DNA of 64,000 bases from Lentzea nigeriaca (GCF_016907955.1 NZ_JAFBCX010000004.1:496001-560000); one strand, 5' to 3'; positions 8,011-18,698 are shown, numbered from the stretch's first letter. Program-made: numbers and translations. Notes: a model not told the origin generated them from the sequence alone.

Positions 8011-8271
8011 TCAACCAGGATGTGCGCCGACGGTGTCGCGGATCTGCGCGCCCAGGTCGGCCGACGCGGACCGCGCGCAGTGGGCACAGCAGAAGAACCG
8101 GCCCTCCACCTCCACGCCGTGCCCGATCACCCGGCAGTCGCAGTGCTCGCAGCGCGGGGCGAGGCGCTGGATCGCGCACTCGAAGCTGTCGAACGTGTGC
8201 ACGCCGCCGCCGACAGTGCGCACCTCGAAGGCCATCCAGTACTCGTTGCCACAGACGTCACAGGTCGCCAT
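8011..8271 (-). CDS. Small Cys/His-rich metal-binding protein (prokaryotic metallothionein-like)
   Basis: 86 residues from ATG (complement of 8269-8271). It carries CDVCGNEY at the N-terminus, FDSFECAI in the middle and the dense cluster CEHCDCRVIGHGVEVEGRFF followed by CCAHCAR. The second half resembles the prokaryotic metallothionein/zinc-ribbon pattern, in which Cys and His pairs hold zinc. This is a small family I recall as conserved in actinomycetes, often named metallothionein without proof. It lies 20 bases downstream of the MmcQ/YjbR gene on the same strand and may be co-transcribed. Confidence 0.72.
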   Translation of the reverse strand: MATCDVCGNEYWMAFEVRTVGGGVHTFDSFECAIQRLAPRCEHCDCRVIGHGVEVEGRFFCCAHCARSASADLGAQIRDTVGAHPG

Positions 8272-8291
8272 GCGCGGAAGCCTGGGCCAGG

Positions 8292-8663
8292 TCAGTCGGG
8301 TCGGCAACTCGAGTGGTCGAGTTGCGCGACCAGCGTCTTCGGGGCAATCACCCGATAGGCGTCCTCGACCAGGTCCGCGATGACGTCCCAGTCGACCTCG
8401 ACGTCCAGGTACACGCCCAGCCAGCCGCGGTGGCCGACGTAGGGCGGGCGGAAGTAGCTCTCGGGGGCCTGGGCGACGAGCGTCTGCTGGACGTCCGGGC
8501 CCGCCGCGCACCAGAACGCCCTGCGGTCGTCGTGGTGGTGATCGGCGAACATCACGAACGTCTTCTTGCCGCGGACGAACCAGGTCGGCTCGCCGTGGCT
8601 CAGGCGTTCGGTCACCTCGGGCAGCGCCAAACAGAGGCGGCGCAGGTGTTCGAGTGCGTCCAT
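8292..8663 (-). CDS. MmcQ/YjbR family protein
   Basis: 123 residues from ATG (complement of 8661-8663). The fold signature is complete: LRRLCLALPEVTERLSHGEP, WFVRGKKTFVMF, then RPPYVGHRGWLGVYLD and a final helix VIADLVEDAYRVIAPKTLV. This CyaY-like/YjbR family is annotated as DNA-binding in some members, but its role is unsettled. It probably forms a two-gene unit with the small Cys-rich gene downstream. Confidence 0.82.
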   Translation of the reverse strand: MDALEHLRRLCLALPEVTERLSHGEPTWFVRGKKTFVMFADHHHDDRRAFWCAAGPDVQQTLVAQAPESYFRPPYVGHRGWLGVYLDVEVDWDVIADLVEDAYRVIAPKTLVAQLDHSSCRPD

Positions 8664-8794
8664 CCGCACATCGTCCGCGCGGAGCCCAGGTTGTCCTAGC
8701 TTTCGACAAGGATCATGCAAGGCGGCACGGCCAGCATTCTGCCCGCGACCGGAACTCGGGTCGCAGGGAATGTTCACATCTGAGGAGATGCCCA

Positions 8795-9262
8795 ATGGGG
8801 AAGAAGTTGCTGGCCAGTGCGGCCGCGACCGCCGGCCTGTCCATCGCGCTGCTCGGTGGTGTCACGGCTGTAGCGAACGCCGCTCCGGCCGAGGCTCCGC
8901 TCTCCGCCGCGGCAACCTGCAGCGGTACCGGCTGCGACGGCAAGGACCCGTACGGCAGCGGCTGCGGGGGCCGGTCGGAGGCCGGCCGGAAGTCGACCTC
9001 GAAGGGCACGTTCATCCTCTACTACTCCAGCACGTGCAGGACGAACTGGATCGAGACCCCGAACTTCGCGGGCGGCACTCCCAACCTGGAGATGACGGTG
9101 CAGGACAGGGACCGGGACAAGCTCGTCCGCTTCGCTTCGTCGCCCACCCCCGGCCGGCACTACGGCAACATGGTCTACTCGCCGGGCGACAACTGCGCCG
9201 TGGGCTTCGCCGACTGGGGCGGCGGCTCCTGGGAAGTGATCATCGAGTCGAGCGGCTGCTGA
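8795..9262 (+). CDS. Secreted DUF2690-type small cysteine-rich protein
   Basis: 155 residues from ATG 8795, preceded by TGAGGAGA. A Sec signal peptide covers about 1-30 (KKLLASAAATAGLSIALLGG then ANAAPA). The mature part starts with CSGTGCDGKDPYGSGC, the Cys pattern of the DUF2690/YjfA family of secreted actinobacterial proteins, and has further Cys at YYSSTC and near the end (ESSGC), so disulfides are likely. No function is known. A strong terminator hairpin follows. Confidence 0.8.
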   Translation: MGKKLLASAAATAGLSIALLGGVTAVANAAPAEAPLSAAATCSGTGCDGKDPYGSGCGGRSEAGRKSTSKGTFILYYSSTCRTNWIETPNFAGGTPNLEMTVQDRDRDKLVRFASSPTPGRHYGNMVYSPGDNCAVGFADWGGGSWEVIIESSGC

Positions 9263-9268
9263 TCTCCT

Positions 9269-9309
9269 GAGAACCCGTGGCCGGACGCGGGGTCCGGCCA
9301 CGGGTTCTC
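9269..9309. terminator. Bidirectional terminator hairpin
   Basis: Perfect 18-bp inverted repeat (9269-9286 with 9292-9309, starting GAGAACCCGTGG) with a 5-base GC loop, placed exactly between the convergent DUF2690 and chitinase genes. Confidence 0.85.
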
Positions 9310-9316
9310 CGTCTGC

Positions 9317-10546
<1,230 letters not shown>

Positions 10547-10594
10547 GGCGGTCTCCTCGATGGGTGACGGCGCGGCGGCGCTGCACTCACGCTA

Positions 10595-10610
10595 GGTGGA
10601 CTAGACCACT
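10595..10610. promoter_or_regulatory. DasR responsive element (dre)-like operator of the chitinase gene
   Basis: On the minus strand the 16-mer AGTGGTCTAGTCCACC matches the symmetric dre pattern (AGTGGTCTAGACCACT) except at positions 11 and 16. It sits 49 bases upstream of the chitinase start. In Streptomyces the GntR regulator DasR binds such sites before chitinase and GlcNAc genes and leaves them when aminosugar phosphates accumulate. Confidence 0.7.
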
Positions 10611-10776
10611 GCCGTCAATGGTGAACCGGGACCGCGGCCGGTCCGTACGAGGAGAAGGGAAGGAGACCGACAGAGAGCCGAGAAACGACAAGGACTTACT
10701 CGGGGTGTGGGTGTCCCCACTGTGACGGCGAACGACGTGGTTCGTGCTCTCCGCGAACACAGGAGCCCTGAGAGAG

Positions 10777-10849
10777 CGGGACCGGCCGGATTCGAACCGG
10801 CGTTCTCCCTCCGTGCCGGAGGGCGCGTCGACCACTGCGCTACAGGCCC
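10777..10849 (-). tRNA. tRNA-like gene with atypical anticodon loop (GCA by position)
   Basis: Read on the minus strand, 73 bases fold as a cloverleaf: acceptor GGGCCTG/CGGTCCC (one mismatch), D arm with 3-bp stem GCG/CGC, anticodon stem CCCTC/GAGGG, 5-base variable region and a perfect T arm (GCCGG-TTCGAAT-CCGGC). The seven-base anticodon loop is CGGCACG, so by position the anticodon is GCA (Cys), but base 33 is G instead of U and base 37 is C instead of a purine. It may be an unusual tRNA, a tRNA pseudogene or a tRNA mimic. No CCA is encoded. Confidence 0.55.
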
Positions 10850-10923
10850 CATCGCCACCGCTTCCCACACACTAGTCGGCGAATCGCGGGCCGTATGCCC
10901 GGCGAAAGTGTTGGACCGAATAA

Positions 10924-12072
<1,149 letters not shown>

Positions 12073-12230
12073 CTCGTTTCGTCCCGCTACGAATTCACCC
12101 TGATTGAGACAAAAAGACCCTTGACGGACGACTGGCCGCCTGAAAGATTGGGCTTGCCTGGGGGGCCAGTTTGGAGTCGGGGGCGCCCTCCTGTGCGCGT
12201 ATTCGACATTCAAACATGGGGGATGCAGAA

Positions 12231-12866
12231 GTGAAGAACGTTATTCGCAGAGTTTCCGTTGCCATTGCAGCCGGCGCCGCTCTGCTGACCATTGCGATCG
12301 CACCGTCCTCGGCCGCGCCGAAGTTCGAGCCGTACGTCGTCCCGAAGGCGGGCCAGATGCAGGCGGCAGCGGTCGGCGAGGCCGTGTGGACCTTCCTCGT
12401 CCCGAAGACGACGGACCCCAAGTACACCGGCGGCGACCCGCGCTGCGCGGACGTGGCCTGGAACTCCGTGGACAACGGCGCGCGCGTCATCCTGTTCGAC
12501 TGCTACGGCACGGCCAACCAGACGTGGGCTCCCATCTGGGTCGCGAGCGACAACCCCGAGGGCACCGCGATGTTCATCAACGGCAACTCGGGCAAGTGCC
12601 TCGACCTGTCCGGCAACGCCACCGAGAACGGTGCCCCCGTGATCCAGTGGAACTGCCACAACGGCGCGAACCAGCGCTGGGACGTCGTGCTCCCCGCCGG
12701 CGCCGACCCGCAGACCCACACCTGGCCGGTCCTGTTCAAGAACCGCGCCTCCGGCAAGTGCCTCGACCTCGACCACAGCGGCTCCGCGAATGGCACCGGA
12801 TTCCTGCAGTGGGACTGCCACGGCGCCGACAACCAGCTGTTCACGCTCTACAAGAAGAACTCCTGA
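12231..12866 (+). CDS. Secreted ricin-type (R-type) lectin-like protein
   Basis: 211 residues. GTG 12231 is chosen over the in-frame ATG 12216 because GGGGGA lies 7 bases before it. A Sec signal peptide ends near SSAAPK. The mature part contains at least two beta-trefoil repeats with the QxW-type pattern: SGKCLDLSGNATENGAPVIQ with W, and SGKCLDLDHSGSANGTGFLQ with W, plus CYGTANQTW earlier. R-type lectin modules bind sugars; the absence of an enzyme domain suggests a carbohydrate-binding secreted protein. A TTGACG-N17-AAGATT promoter-like pair is at 12121-12149. A terminator follows. Confidence 0.85.
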   Translation: MKNVIRRVSVAIAAGAALLTIAIAPSSAAPKFEPYVVPKAGQMQAAAVGEAVWTFLVPKTTDPKYTGGDPRCADVAWNSVDNGARVILFDCYGTANQTWAPIWVASDNPEGTAMFINGNSGKCLDLSGNATENGAPVIQWNCHNGANQRWDVVLPAGADPQTHTWPVLFKNRASGKCLDLDHSGSANGTGFLQWDCHGADNQLFTLYKKNS

Positions 12867-12878
12867 TCTGAAGTGCAC

Positions 12879-12918
12879 GTGAATTGGCCGCCCGCACATT
12901 TGCGGGCGGCCAGTTCAC
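12879..12918. terminator. Bidirectional terminator hairpin
   Basis: 18-bp arms (12879-12896 and 12901-12918, core TTGGCCGCCCGCA) with a CATT loop and one wobble pair, directly between the convergent lectin and rhomboid-like genes. Confidence 0.85.
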
Positions 12919-12920
12919 TT

Positions 12921-13499
12921 TCAGTTGCGGCGAACAGCCACCGCTGAGCGGAACAGGAAGAACCCTGCCACCACCCCCGCCAGAATCGCGGGCCCGTGAA
13001 TATCGGTGATCACGCTTAACACAACGGCACCCACGAGCACAACACCGGCCACAACGAAGTGCCTCCGAATTCGCGCCAACAACACGTACACCGCCATCGC
13101 ACCAAGCGGCCCGCAGAACGCCACCGACACGCCGCCGGAATACGGCTGCCACCACTCCCCGATGCCGTGCCCGGCAAGAGCACCTGCCGTCAACAACGCG
13201 AGAAATCGCCCGCTGCCGAACGTCCGCTCCGCGGCAACGCCCACCACCGCGGCGAGCACCCCGAGCCCGATCGTCGAGGTCAGCGGGTCCGGCTGCACGA
13301 GGACCGGCGAGATCAACCGCCACACCTGCCCCGCCATCAGCTCTTCCGGGTCCCGGCGCACCACGAGGAACAACCCTTCGGCACCCAGGTGGTACAACGC
13401 GGTGCAAATCGCCCAACAGGCAAGAACGACAATCGTCCCGATCGGTGCGCGAGTTCGCACACCGGGCAACGGCGGGAGAACCGCAGGCCTTTCCGTCAT
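12921..13499 (-). CDS. Rhomboid-like integral membrane protein, active site degenerate
   Basis: 192 residues with about six hydrophobic segments. WRLISPVLVQPDPL, then GVSVAFCGPLGAMAVYVLLA and DIHGPAILAGVVAGFFL follow the order of loop 1, the serine helix and the histidine helix of rhomboid intramembrane proteases. The serine motif reads GVSVAFCG rather than GxSG, so the catalytic serine may be present but its oxyanion environment is altered. It is either a divergent protease or an inactive rhomboid-like protein. Its gene is convergent with the lectin gene. Confidence 0.68.
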   Translation of the reverse strand: MTERPAVLPPLPGVRTRAPIGTIVVLACWAICTALYHLGAEGLFLVVRRDPEELMAGQVWRLISPVLVQPDPLTSTIGLGVLAAVVGVAAERTFGSGRFLALLTAGALAGHGIGEWWQPYSGGVSVAFCGPLGAMAVYVLLARIRRHFVVAGVVLVGAVVLSVITDIHGPAILAGVVAGFFLFRSAVAVRRN

Positions 13500-13582
13500 G
13501 CCGCGATCATAAAAATGTGCGGTGACACGTCACTGACATTGTCTGAGTCGTGCCGACTCACCGGATATGCCAGGATGCCGCC

Positions 13583-13690
13583 ATGACCCGCACGGTGTGC
13601 CTCGCACAGAACCCCGAAGCCGACGCGCTCCTGACAGAGGACTGGTTCGCGCTGTTGCTCGGCATGCTGCTGAACCAGCACACCGCTTGA
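13583..13690 (+). pseudogene. Truncated 5' copy of the HhH-GPD gene
   Basis: ATG 13583 opens a 35-codon frame (MTRTVCLAQNPEADALLTED, then WFALLLGMLLNQHTA) that repeats, with few differences, the first ~33 codons of the intact HhH-GPD gene at 14379 (MTGTVCLAQNPEADALLAED). About 100 bases are shared at roughly 90% identity; after LLNQ the match ends and the frame stops. It is a partial duplication and cannot make a functional enzyme. Confidence 0.8.
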
Positions 13691-13721
13691 TGTATGACAG
13701 GCCCGCTGCACGACGCAGCGT

Positions 13722-14318
13722 TTGCTACACCTAGGAGGTAGCAGACGCTGCTCTGGCACAAGTCCTGGCGATCTGCTCAACAGGTTCTACTTCGAGCGAC
13801 TCCTCGCCAGGGTCTTCCACCACGATCCCGATGGCTGGCTGCTCAAAGGCGGCCAAGCGATGCTGGTGCGCTACCGCGATGTCCGCCACAGCCGGGACAT
13901 CGATCTGTGCCGCCCAGGCGCCGCCGACCTGAACGAAGCCGTGGAGGCAATCCGCTCAGCCGCCGCACTCGACCTCGGCGACTTCGTTCGCTACGACTAT
14001 CGAGAACGCACCGAGACAATGGGGAATCGCCCGACCACACGCGTGTCGTTCAGGATCCTGGTAGAGCCGCGGACAGAGGGAATCGTCAGCGTCGACCTGG
14101 TCGTGCACTCACCGCTGCACGGAACTCCTGAACCGCGAAGGTTGAAGCCATCCTCGGCTACGAACGCGAAGCCGGTGATCTCGATGCTCTGGCGAGCTAC
14201 CGGACACTCCCACAAGCCACCGACCTGATGGACCAGTTCCTCAGCCCCGGTGCTCGCTTCATCGGACCCAGGTCGGTGGTGTGCGACCGAGCAGCGATGG
14301 AACCGCGGTCAGGCGTGA
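13722..14318 (+). pseudogene. Broken AbiEii/AbiGii-type nucleotidyltransferase toxin gene
   Basis: From TTG 13722 a frame encodes the core of an AbiEii-type nucleotidyltransferase: LLNRFYFERLLARVF, DGWLLKGGQAMLVRYRDVRH and the catalytic SRDIDL. It lacks a normal N-terminus, and after VDLVVHSPLHG (about 14121) the frame loses sense and ends at 14228. The C-terminus survives in other frames: EAILGYEREAGDLDALASYR and, after one more shift near 14248, PVLASSDPGRWCATEQRW up to a TGA at 14316. Intact homologues are about 280 residues, so a middle part is deleted. No AbiEi-type antitoxin gene is next to it. It lies between the two copies of the HhH gene start. Confidence 0.72.
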
Positions 14319-14378
14319 GTCCGCATTGTGCCGTGCCGCTACCGGCGATCTTCCGCGTGCCGTGTCATCCTTCCCGCT

Positions 14379-14945
14379 ATGACCGGTACGGTGTGCCTCG
14401 CGCAGAACCCCGAAGCCGACGCGCTCCTGGCAGAGGACCGGTTCGCGTTGTTGCTCGGCATGCTGCTGGATCAGCAGATACCAATGGAGAAGGCCTTCTC
14501 CGGCCCCAAGGTCCTCGCCGACCGCATGAACGGCCTGGACGTGCGCCGCATCGCCGAGGCCGACCCCGACGACTTCGCCGCGATCATGGCCACCCCGCCC
14601 GCCGTGCACCGGTTCCCCGGTTCGATGGCCAAACGGGTCCAGGCGATGTCGCAGTACGTCGTCGAGCACTACGACGGGGACGTCACGAGGATCTGGGCCG
14701 ACGGGGACGGGGCCGCGGTGTTCAAGCGGCTCAAGGCGTTGCCGGGGTTCGGGGAGCAGAAGGCGAAGATCTTCCTCGCACTTTTGGGCAAGCAGTTCGG
14801 CGTCACGCCGGACGGGTGGCGGGAGGCCGCCGGGCACTACGGCGAGGAAGGAAGCCGACGTAGCGTCGCCGACGTGACGGACCAGCAGTCGTTGCTGGAG
14901 GTCCGCGACTTCAAGAAGGCCGCCAAGGCCGCGGCCAAGAAGTAG
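14379..14945 (+). CDS. HhH-GPD family DNA-repair-like protein
   Basis: 188 residues from ATG 14379. The family pattern is clear: FALLLGMLLDQQIPMEKAFS near the N-terminus, then the helix-hairpin-helix KALPGFGEQKAKIFLALLGK at about 117-136, as in EndoIII/MutY-type glycosylases. The expected catalytic Asp region is replaced by GVTPDGWREAAG. I recall a conserved actinobacterial HhH-GPD subfamily of this length with unproved activity. The C-terminus is Lys/Ala-rich (FKKAAKAAAKK). Its first 100 bases are duplicated 800 bases upstream. Confidence 0.82.
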   Translation: MTGTVCLAQNPEADALLAEDRFALLLGMLLDQQIPMEKAFSGPKVLADRMNGLDVRRIAEADPDDFAAIMATPPAVHRFPGSMAKRVQAMSQYVVEHYDGDVTRIWADGDGAAVFKRLKALPGFGEQKAKIFLALLGKQFGVTPDGWREAAGHYGEEGSRRSVADVTDQQSLLEVRDFKKAAKAAAKK

Positions 14946-15034
14946 CACCCGCTGTTGAGGATCTGGTCCACTGGACGTACGCCGCCAGCCCGAACGAGGT
15001 GCCATCGTGCCTCGTGAGAGAAGGGGCGTATGCG

Positions 15035-15961
15035 TTGCGCATCAAGACGATTGGCGTTTTCACGATCCTCGTGCTCTGCCTGGCGGGCACTCCTGCCGAG
15101 GCCGCGACGACGTGGCCCGGCGACTCCGCCACGAGGACCGCTGACGGTACGAACGTGTTCGGGACGAACCTCAGCGGGCTGTCCTTCGAGAACGCGAGCG
15201 TGGTGTGGGCGGTCAAGAACGCGCCCTCGACGCTCTACCGGCTCGTGCCCAGCGGCAGCGGGTGGAAGGTCGACCAGAAGAGGTCGCTCCGGTTCGCCGA
15301 CGGGCAGGGCGACCCGGACGCCGAGGCCGTCGTCTCCACGCCGGACGGGCTCTTCGTGGCCATCGAGCGGGACAACGACGACGGCGACGTCAGCAGGCCG
15401 ATGATCCTCAAGTACGGCACCGGCAGCAACGCGGTCGGCGAGTGGGAGCTCGGCGGGATGCCCGAGGTCGACCCCAACGACGGGCCCGAGGCCATCTCAT
15501 GGGTGCCGGACTCGTTCCTCACGCAGAAGGGCTTCACCGACGACAGCGGCCGGGTCTACAACCCCGCGGACTACCCCGGACACGGCAGCGGGTTGTTCTT
15601 CGTGGGGCTCGAGGCCACCGGCGAGGTGTACGTCTACGCGCTGCAGGGCGAGGAAGCCAAGCTGCTCAGCACGTTCGCGAGCGGACAGGCTCAGGTGATG
15701 GACCTGGAGTTCGACGGCGGCAAGCTGTGGGCGGCCTGTGACAACCACTGCAACGGGCGGGCGACGACGCTCGGCATCAGCGGTGGGAAGTTCAAGGTGA
15801 CGGCGACCTACAACCGGCCGTCCACGCTGCCGAACCTGAACCTCGAGGGGTTCGCGATCTCGCCGAGTTGTGTCAGCGGCAAGAAGGTCGTGTTGTGGTC
15901 GGACGACGACAACACCAACGGTCACGCGTTGCGCAGCGGCTCGTTGAACTGCACTGGCTGA
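15035..15961 (+). CDS. Secreted protein, probable beta-propeller (esterase-like/phytase-like)
   Basis: 308 residues if TTG 15035 is the start; AAGGGG lies 8 bases before it. GTG 15014 is an alternative. The signal peptide is LRIKTIGVFTILVLCLAGTP with cleavage near AEAA. The mature part is rich in short beta repeats (NASVVWAVKNAPSTLYRLVP, DPDAEAVVSTPDGLFVAIER, NLNLEGFAISPSCV), resembling esterase-like/SdiA-regulated propellers. Two Cys pairs may form disulfides. No enzymatic residues can be assigned; the function is unknown. Confidence 0.7.
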   Translation: MRIKTIGVFTILVLCLAGTPAEAATTWPGDSATRTADGTNVFGTNLSGLSFENASVVWAVKNAPSTLYRLVPSGSGWKVDQKRSLRFADGQGDPDAEAVVSTPDGLFVAIERDNDDGDVSRPMILKYGTGSNAVGEWELGGMPEVDPNDGPEAISWVPDSFLTQKGFTDDSGRVYNPADYPGHGSGLFFVGLEATGEVYVYALQGEEAKLLSTFASGQAQVMDLEFDGGKLWAACDNHCNGRATTLGISGGKFKVTATYNRPSTLPNLNLEGFAISPSCVSGKKVVLWSDDDNTNGHALRSGSLNCTG

Positions 15962-15997
15962 GACGGATTGTCGGGGTGCGCGACTACGCTGCCGCGC

Positions 15998-17338
15998 GTG
16001 ACCGCACCCCACATCCCCGGCCTGACCGATCTGAGACCGCTGGGCGCCGGCGGGTTCGCCACCGTCTACCGCGCCCATCAGGCCCAGCTCGGCCGCGACG
16101 TCGCGGTCAAGATCGACAATCGGGTGCTCGCCGACGAGCGCGATCGGCGGCGGTTCCTCCGCGAGGCGCACGCGGCGGCGAAGTTGTCGGGGCATCCGCA
16201 CGTCGTCGGGGTGCACGACGCGAACATCACGGCCCACGGCACGCCGTACATGGTCATGGAGCTGTGCACGGGCGGTTCTCTCGCGGATCAGCTCGACCAG
16301 CGCGGGCCGTTGCCGCACGAGCAGGTTCGCGATCTCGGCATCAAGCTCGCCGACGCGCTGGCCGCGGCGCACGCGGAAGGCGTGCTGCACCGCGACATCA
16401 AGCCCGGCAACATCCTGGTCGACCGGTACGGCACGCCGAAGCTCGCCGACTTCGGGCTCGCGGCGCTGCTCGACGCGCAGGGCGGCAGCACCGTCACCAG
16501 GGACGCGCTGAGCCCCAGCTACGCGCCGCCGGAAGCGTTCGCGATGGCCGAACCGACGCCGCAGGCCGATGTCTACTCGCTCGCCGCGACGCTCTACACG
16601 TTGCTCGCCGGCAAGCCGCCGCGTCCGGTGCCGTGGCCGATCACGTCGTTCGACCACCTCGGGGAGGTGCTGCGCAGGCCCATCACCGCGGTCAACGGTG
16701 TGCCGCCGGCACTGCACGAAGCGATCGCGCGGGCGTTGCACCCCGACGCCAACCTGCGCACGCCGAGCGCCGCCCAGTTCCGCGACGAGCTGCGCGGACT
16801 GACCCATCTGCCCGCACCACCGAAGAAGCGCGCGATCTGGCCGTATGTCGCGGTAGCGCTCGTCGTCGCGGTCACGGCGGGCGCGCTCGTCTGGAGCTTC
16901 GGCGGCGACAAGTCCCAGGCCGTGGGCGGCACGAAAGGGACGGAGCTGGAGTCGGTGCCGCCGTTCCTCAAGGCGTGCGGCAACAAGTTCTGCATCGACA
17001 AGTCGACCTGCTACTACGGCATCAACAGCGTCGGCGGCAGAGCCTCGACGGCCAGGCGGGTCGGCAGCTGCGCGGAGGAGCACTACTGGGAGGCGTTCGC
17101 CGGCGGCTGGCTCTCCGGCGACATCCCGCAGGTCAGCAGCGACGATCTGGTGAAGGCACCTGAAGTCGCCCAGACGTGCACCAACGAGATGATGCAGGCC
17201 AACAAGCGTCCCGGCGTCGACATCACGGGCTGGCAGTTCACCGCGGTCGGCTACAAGGACGGCGAGCGCTCCTACTACATGTGCCTCGGTGCTCCAGAAG
17301 AAGGCGGGCGACACACCACCAGCGCGTTCGGAAACTGA
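15998..17338 (+). CDS. Transmembrane Ser/Thr protein kinase with Cys-rich ectodomain
   Basis: 446 residues from GTG 15998 (TTG 15968 would add ten residues). The kinase domain is intact: GAGGFATV, VAVK with Lys38, HRDIKPGN at 131-138, DFG at 151-153 and YAPPE. A single membrane helix lies at about 279-301. The ~145-residue outer part has six or more Cys (KACGNKFCIDKSTCYY, GSCAEEHYWEAFAGGW, QTCTNEM, YMCLG) and is not a PASTA domain; I do not recognise it. It ends 34 bases before the next secreted-protein gene on the same strand. Confidence 0.87.
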   Translation: MTAPHIPGLTDLRPLGAGGFATVYRAHQAQLGRDVAVKIDNRVLADERDRRRFLREAHAAAKLSGHPHVVGVHDANITAHGTPYMVMELCTGGSLADQLDQRGPLPHEQVRDLGIKLADALAAAHAEGVLHRDIKPGNILVDRYGTPKLADFGLAALLDAQGGSTVTRDALSPSYAPPEAFAMAEPTPQADVYSLAATLYTLLAGKPPRPVPWPITSFDHLGEVLRRPITAVNGVPPALHEAIARALHPDANLRTPSAAQFRDELRGLTHLPAPPKKRAIWPYVAVALVVAVTAGALVWSFGGDKSQAVGGTKGTELESVPPFLKACGNKFCIDKSTCYYGINSVGGRASTARRVGSCAEEHYWEAFAGGWLSGDIPQVSSDDLVKAPEVAQTCTNEMMQANKRPGVDITGWQFTAVGYKDGERSYYMCLGAPEEGGRHTTSAFGN

Positions 17339-17372
17339 CTATGCTCTCCCCCACAAACATCCTGGGGGGATC

Positions 17373-17876
17373 ATGAAGAAGCTTCGCGCATTGGTCGCAT
17401 GCCTTGCCGTCGCGGGTTCGCTGGTCGTGAGCGCTCCGGCAGCGCAGGCGGCCGCGGGTTGCTACCAGTCCGGCGCTCACGCCGGCTACTCGACGACCTA
17501 CACCTGCAACATCTGGCGGCTCAACCACCAGTGGGCAATGTACGGATCGGCGATCTTCAACCCGGTGGGCAACGTCGACGGCATTCTCAACGCCGGGAAC
17601 AGCTGGTTCGTGTGCCAGCGCAAGTTCGGGATCAAGCTGGAGTACGGGCCGATCAAGAACGACTGGTTCGCCTACACCCTGGGCGACAACGGGTACTGGG
17701 GCTGGGTCAGCGCCACCCACTTCTCCGCCGGCGGCAACTGGGAACCCGTTCCCGGGCTCGGCTACTGCCCCCAGGGCTTCGGAGAGACCGCGACCTATCC
17801 CGGTGAACGGCCGAGGCCCGCTTCGCGCTGGGAGACCCCTGGACCCGACCACGAATCCAGGGTCACGATCAACTAG
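17373..17876 (+). CDS. Small secreted protein of unknown function
   Basis: 167 residues from ATG 17373 behind the strong ribosome site GGGGGGA. Signal peptide KKLRALVACLAVAGSLVVSA with cleavage near AQAAAG. The mature part is aromatic-rich (YQSGAHAGYSTTYTCN, WRLNHQWAMYGSAIFN, DNGYWGWVSATHFS) with four Cys and a Pro/Arg-rich tail. No family recognised. Proximity to the kinase gene, 34 bases upstream on the same strand, suggests a shared transcript. Confidence 0.72.
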   Translation: MKKLRALVACLAVAGSLVVSAPAAQAAAGCYQSGAHAGYSTTYTCNIWRLNHQWAMYGSAIFNPVGNVDGILNAGNSWFVCQRKFGIKLEYGPIKNDWFAYTLGDNGYWGWVSATHFSAGGNWEPVPGLGYCPQGFGETATYPGERPRPASRWETPGPDHESRVTIN

Positions 17877-17912
17877 GTAATCCACTTGCGACGGTCACTA
17901 ACGTAGACCGAC

Positions 17913-18698
17913 GTGCGTGTTCACGCCGATTTGATCATTGCTGGATTTCGAAGGTACTCGACCTACCGACAAGCGATGCTGGCCGGAATGACCACGAACG
18001 TGGTCTTCGGCCTGCTGCGGGTCGCCGTCCTCGCCGCCGCTCTCAAGGCGGCGAACGGCGAAATCGCGGAGTACGACATCGCTGCCACCAACACGTACGT
18101 CTGGATCGGGCAGGGGCTGCTCGGGTTTGTCCTGCTGTGGGGCAACAACGAGCTCGCCGAGCGCGTGCGATCCGGTGACGTCGTGGTAGACCTGTATCGG
18201 CCGTGGCATCTCCAGGGCGCCCTCCTCGCCGAGGACGTCGGGCGCGGCGGTTACGCGTTCCTGGTGAGGCTCGCACCGCCGGCGGTGTTCGGCATGCTGC
18301 TGTTCCCGTTCCAGTTTCCCGCCCACGCCTACCAGTGGCCGCTGTTCCTCATGAGCGCGGTCATCGCGCTCGTCAGCAGCTTCGGCATCCGGTTCCTCGT
18401 GGAGATCAGCTCGTTCTGGCTGATCGACAACCGTGGGCTGTACGGGTTCTGGAACGTCACGTCCGGCCTGCTGTGCGGGTTGACCGTGCCGATCGCGTTC
18501 TTCCCCGAGTGGGCGCGGGAGGTGCTGTGGCTGACGCCGTTTCCCGCGATGCTGCAGGCGCCGATCGACGTGTTCCTCGGTCACGGGAACGTCGTGAAAC
18601 TCCTGCTGTACCAACTGTTCTGGGCCGCCGCGATTCTCGCCGTCGGCCACTTCGTGCTGCAGCGAGCGGTGCGCAAGGTGGTGGTGCAGGGTGGCTGA
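17913..18698 (+). CDS. ABC-2 type exporter permease, subunit 1
   Basis: 261 residues from GTG 17913 with about six membrane helices. The sequence (GFRRYSTYRQAMLAGMTTNV, VVVDLYRPWHLQGALLAEDV) matches the ABC_2 permease group in which two different permeases and one ATPase are encoded together. It overlaps the next permease gene by eight bases. The substrate is not predictable from sequence; homologous operons are often annotated only as multidrug or uncharacterised export systems. Confidence 0.85.
   Translation: MRVHADLIIAGFRRYSTYRQAMLAGMTTNVVFGLLRVAVLAAALKAANGEIAEYDIAATNTYVWIGQGLLGFVLLWGNNELAERVRSGDVVVDLYRPWHLQGALLAEDVGRGGYAFLVRLAPPAVFGMLLFPFQFPAHAYQWPLFLMSAVIALVSSFGIRFLVEISSFWLIDNRGLYGFWNVTSGLLCGLTVPIAFFPEWAREVLWLTPFPAMLQAPIDVFLGHGNVVKLLLYQLFWAAAILAVGHFVLQRAVRKVVVQGG

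Noticed and set aside
14961-14985. Second DasR-like site (CTGGTCCACTGGAC) upstream of the propeller-like gene
   Set aside because: It has a 5-bp symmetry but does not match the dre core TGGTCTAGACCA well enough.
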